NCBI GenBank assembly: GCA_016720465.1
Contig: JADKKO010000002.1
Location: 511,001-575,000, forward strand
Length of the DNA stretch: 64,000 bases
Source of the DNA: Holophagaceae bacterium
GTDB taxonomy: Bacteria; Acidobacteriota; Holophagae; Holophagales; Holophagaceae
Direction of reading: 5' to 3'
In this document: one piece after another, positions 62,706 to 64,000 of the stretch
How the letters are laid out: each line of letters starts with the position of its first letter
Position numbering within the stretch: position 1 is the stretch's first letter
The notes under the pieces: generated by a model
Seen by the model: the letters and a program-made list of their open reading frames with translations, nothing else
The model's database searches: none
Told to the model about the DNA's origin: nothing
Position numbers and translations under genes: made by a program

Positions 62706-64000
62706 GGTTCGACTCCGAGTTCCAACTGGTAAGCCGCCAACGCCGCCAGCGCGCGATCCCGATGGGCCTGCCCCTTGGCTTGTTTCAAGCCGCGCGCGCC
62801 GCCCGCGCGTTTGAGGGCGCGATGGTCCAACGACCCCTCGGGCAGGGCAGGCAGAAGCCCCAGCATGGCGTTGGTGGGGCCGAAATCCTTCAAGGAGGCA
62901 TTCGCCAGGTAGTGCAGCAGGGCGCCCAGCATGGTTTCCCGCGGAAAGGCCGCAGGCGGTTTCCCTTGCAAGGCGCGTTGAATGAAAACAGCCGCCGCGA
63001 GTCCACCCGCCGCGGATTCCAGGTAGCCCTCCACGCCGCTGAGCTGCCCGGCTATCCACAGATTGGGCACGGCCTTCACCGCGAGGGTCGCATCGAGGAC
63101 CTTCGGCGCCTGCACGTAGGTATTGCGGTGGATGCTTCCGAACCGCACGAATTCCGCTGCTGCGAGGCCTGGAATGAGGTGGAGCACTGCTTTTTGGGCG
63201 CCCCACTTCAGCCGGGTCTGGAAGCCCACCAAGTTGTAGAGGTCGCCCGCCAGCGTGTCCTGGCGCAGTTGCACCGCGGCGTAGGGCCAGCGGCCCGTGC
63301 GGGGATCGTCGAGGCCCACGGGTTTCATGGGGCCGTAGCGGAGGGTCTGGCGCCCGCGGTCCGCCATGACCTCGATGGGAAGGCAGGCTTCGAAATAGGG
63401 CGTGTCGAAATCATGCAGATCCGCCCGCTCCGCGGCCAGGAGCGCATCCATGAATCGTTCGTATTCAATGTCCGTGAGCGGGCAATTGATGAAATCAGCT
63501 TCGCCCTTGTTGTAGCGCGATGCCCTGAACGCGATATCCATATTGATGGAATCCCGCTCGACGATGGGCGCGATGGCATCGTAGAAAAAGAGCCGGTCGC
63601 CGCCGCAAAGGCTGGAAAGCCACTCGGCGAGCGGCTCTGCCGTGAGCGGCCCCGTCGCGACGAGCGTCGGGATCGAGAGATCCGGCGCTTGTTCCGTGGC
63701 CTCGGTCCATACGATGTTCGGGTGCTGTTTCAAGGCCGCGGTGACCAACTGCGAAAACGCCTCGCGATCCACCGCCAGCGAATTGCCTGCGGGCACGCGG
63801 GTGGCTTCGGCGCAGCGCAGGATCATCGAGCCCAGGCGCCGCATCTCTGCCTTGAGAATGCCCGTGGCGCTCGCGGCATCGTCGCTCTTGAAGGAATTGG
63901 AGCAGACCATTTCGGCCGCGTGGCCCGTCTGATGGGCGGGAGTCATCTGGCGGGGGCGCATCTCCGAAAGGCCCACACGAAAACCCGCTTGGGCCAATTG
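62702..64000 (-). CDS. trmFO: Folate-dependent tRNA (uracil-5-)-methyltransferase TrmFO (5' end outside window)
   Basis: TrmFO makes m5U54 in tRNA with methylenetetrahydrofolate and FAD. The visible 432-odd residues begin within the FAD-binding Rossmann fold (QLAQAGFRVGLSEMRP), so the first about 15-20 residues lie past the right edge. Motifs: THQTGHAAE-like AHQTGHAAEMVCSNSFKSDD, GDRLFFYDAIAPIVERDSIN, NCPLTDIEYERF, FEACLPIEVMADRG and LRYGPMKPVGL, with LWIAGQLSGVEGYLESAAGG. The partner downstream gene is coupled by ATGA. Confidence 0.95.
   Translation of the reverse strand, partial: QLAQAGFRVGLSEMRPRQMTPAHQTGHAAEMVCSNSFKSDDAASATGILKAEMRRLGSMILRCAEATRVPAGNSLAVDREAFSQLVTAALKQHPNIVWTEATEQAPDLSIPTLVATGPLTAEPLAEWLSSLCGGDRLFFYDAIAPIVERDSINMDIAFRASRYNKGEADFINCPLTDIEYERFMDALLAAERADLHDFDTPYFEACLPIEVMADRGRQTLRYGPMKPVGLDDPRTGRWPYAAVQLRQDTLAGDLYNLVGFQTRLKWGAQKAVLHLIPGLAAAEFVRFGSIHRNTYVQAPKVLDATLAVKAVPNLWIAGQLSGVEGYLESAAGGLAAAVFIQRALQGKPPAAFPRETMLGALLHYLANASLKDFGPTNAMLGLLPALPEGSLDHRALKRAGGARGLKQAKGQAHRDRALAALAAYQLELGVEP

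Overview
This is a 64 kb chromosomal window from a GC-rich, diderm (LPS-bearing) bacterium. The gene set (class I two-subunit fumarase, GatC, TrmFO, RNase J, LptE, c-type cytochromes, type IV pilus minor pilins with a PilY1-like tip protein, many secreted metallopeptidases) looks most like Acidobacteriota of the Holophaga/Geothrix kind. That placement is inference from gene content and protein flavour, not from a marker-gene comparison. Coding density is very high, with many ATGA, TTGA, GTGA or TGATG start/stop overlaps. No rRNA, CRISPR array or intact insertion sequence is seen.

Layout. 1-2.5 kb: tail of an unknown gene, a small zinc-ribbon membrane protein, and lepA, whose last 88 bp are duplicated around a palindrome. 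2.5-14.4 kb: secreted M6-, M28- and M14-like peptidases, an NTF2-like protein, a membrane protein overlapping a histidine kinase, a DinB-like exported protein, and an overlapping Gfo/Idh/MocA-GNAT-serine hydrolase operon. 14.4-20.4 kb: a repeat-rich gap with a 19-G run, a SPOR/SpoIID-type protein, then the N-degron genes aat, clpA and clpS, with a 271-bp MITE-like element between clpS and clpA. 20.5-23.6 kb: a secreted HExxH peptidase, tRNA-Leu(UAA) with a palindromic repeat at its 3' end, and two small cytochromes c. 23.6-34 kb: a UvrD/PcrA helicase interrupted by a 364-residue intein, a membrane-anchored spermidine-synthase-like protein, and an anmK/solute-binding lipoprotein/transglutaminase operon. 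34-42 kb: a zinc-ribbon protein, gatC, an unknown exported protein, tsaD, a frameshifted gene and priA. 42-50 kb: a minor pilin operon ending in a 1587-residue PilY1-like protein. 50-54.7 kb: rsmA and the RNase J gene, then convergently an ECF sigma/anti-sigma/Spy-like operon. 54.8-64 kb: hpt-lptE-holA, a lipoprotein, the two fumarase subunits separated by a DUF433/DUF5615 toxin-antitoxin-like pair, prmC, an unknown membrane-anchored protein and a partial trmFO.

Functional links. aat, clpS and clpA form a complete leader for N-degron proteolysis. anmK next to a peptide/oligosaccharide-type binding lipoprotein suggests cell-wall recycling. The pilin operon encodes the tip complex of a type IV pilus. 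The most unusual features are the helicase intein with a non-LAGLIDADG-looking insert, the MITE that supplies the end of ClpS, the toxin-antitoxin pair inside the fumarase operon, a palindromic repeat family shared between the tRNA-Leu locus and the lepA duplication, and an SLH-like insertion within a SpoIID-type enzyme.
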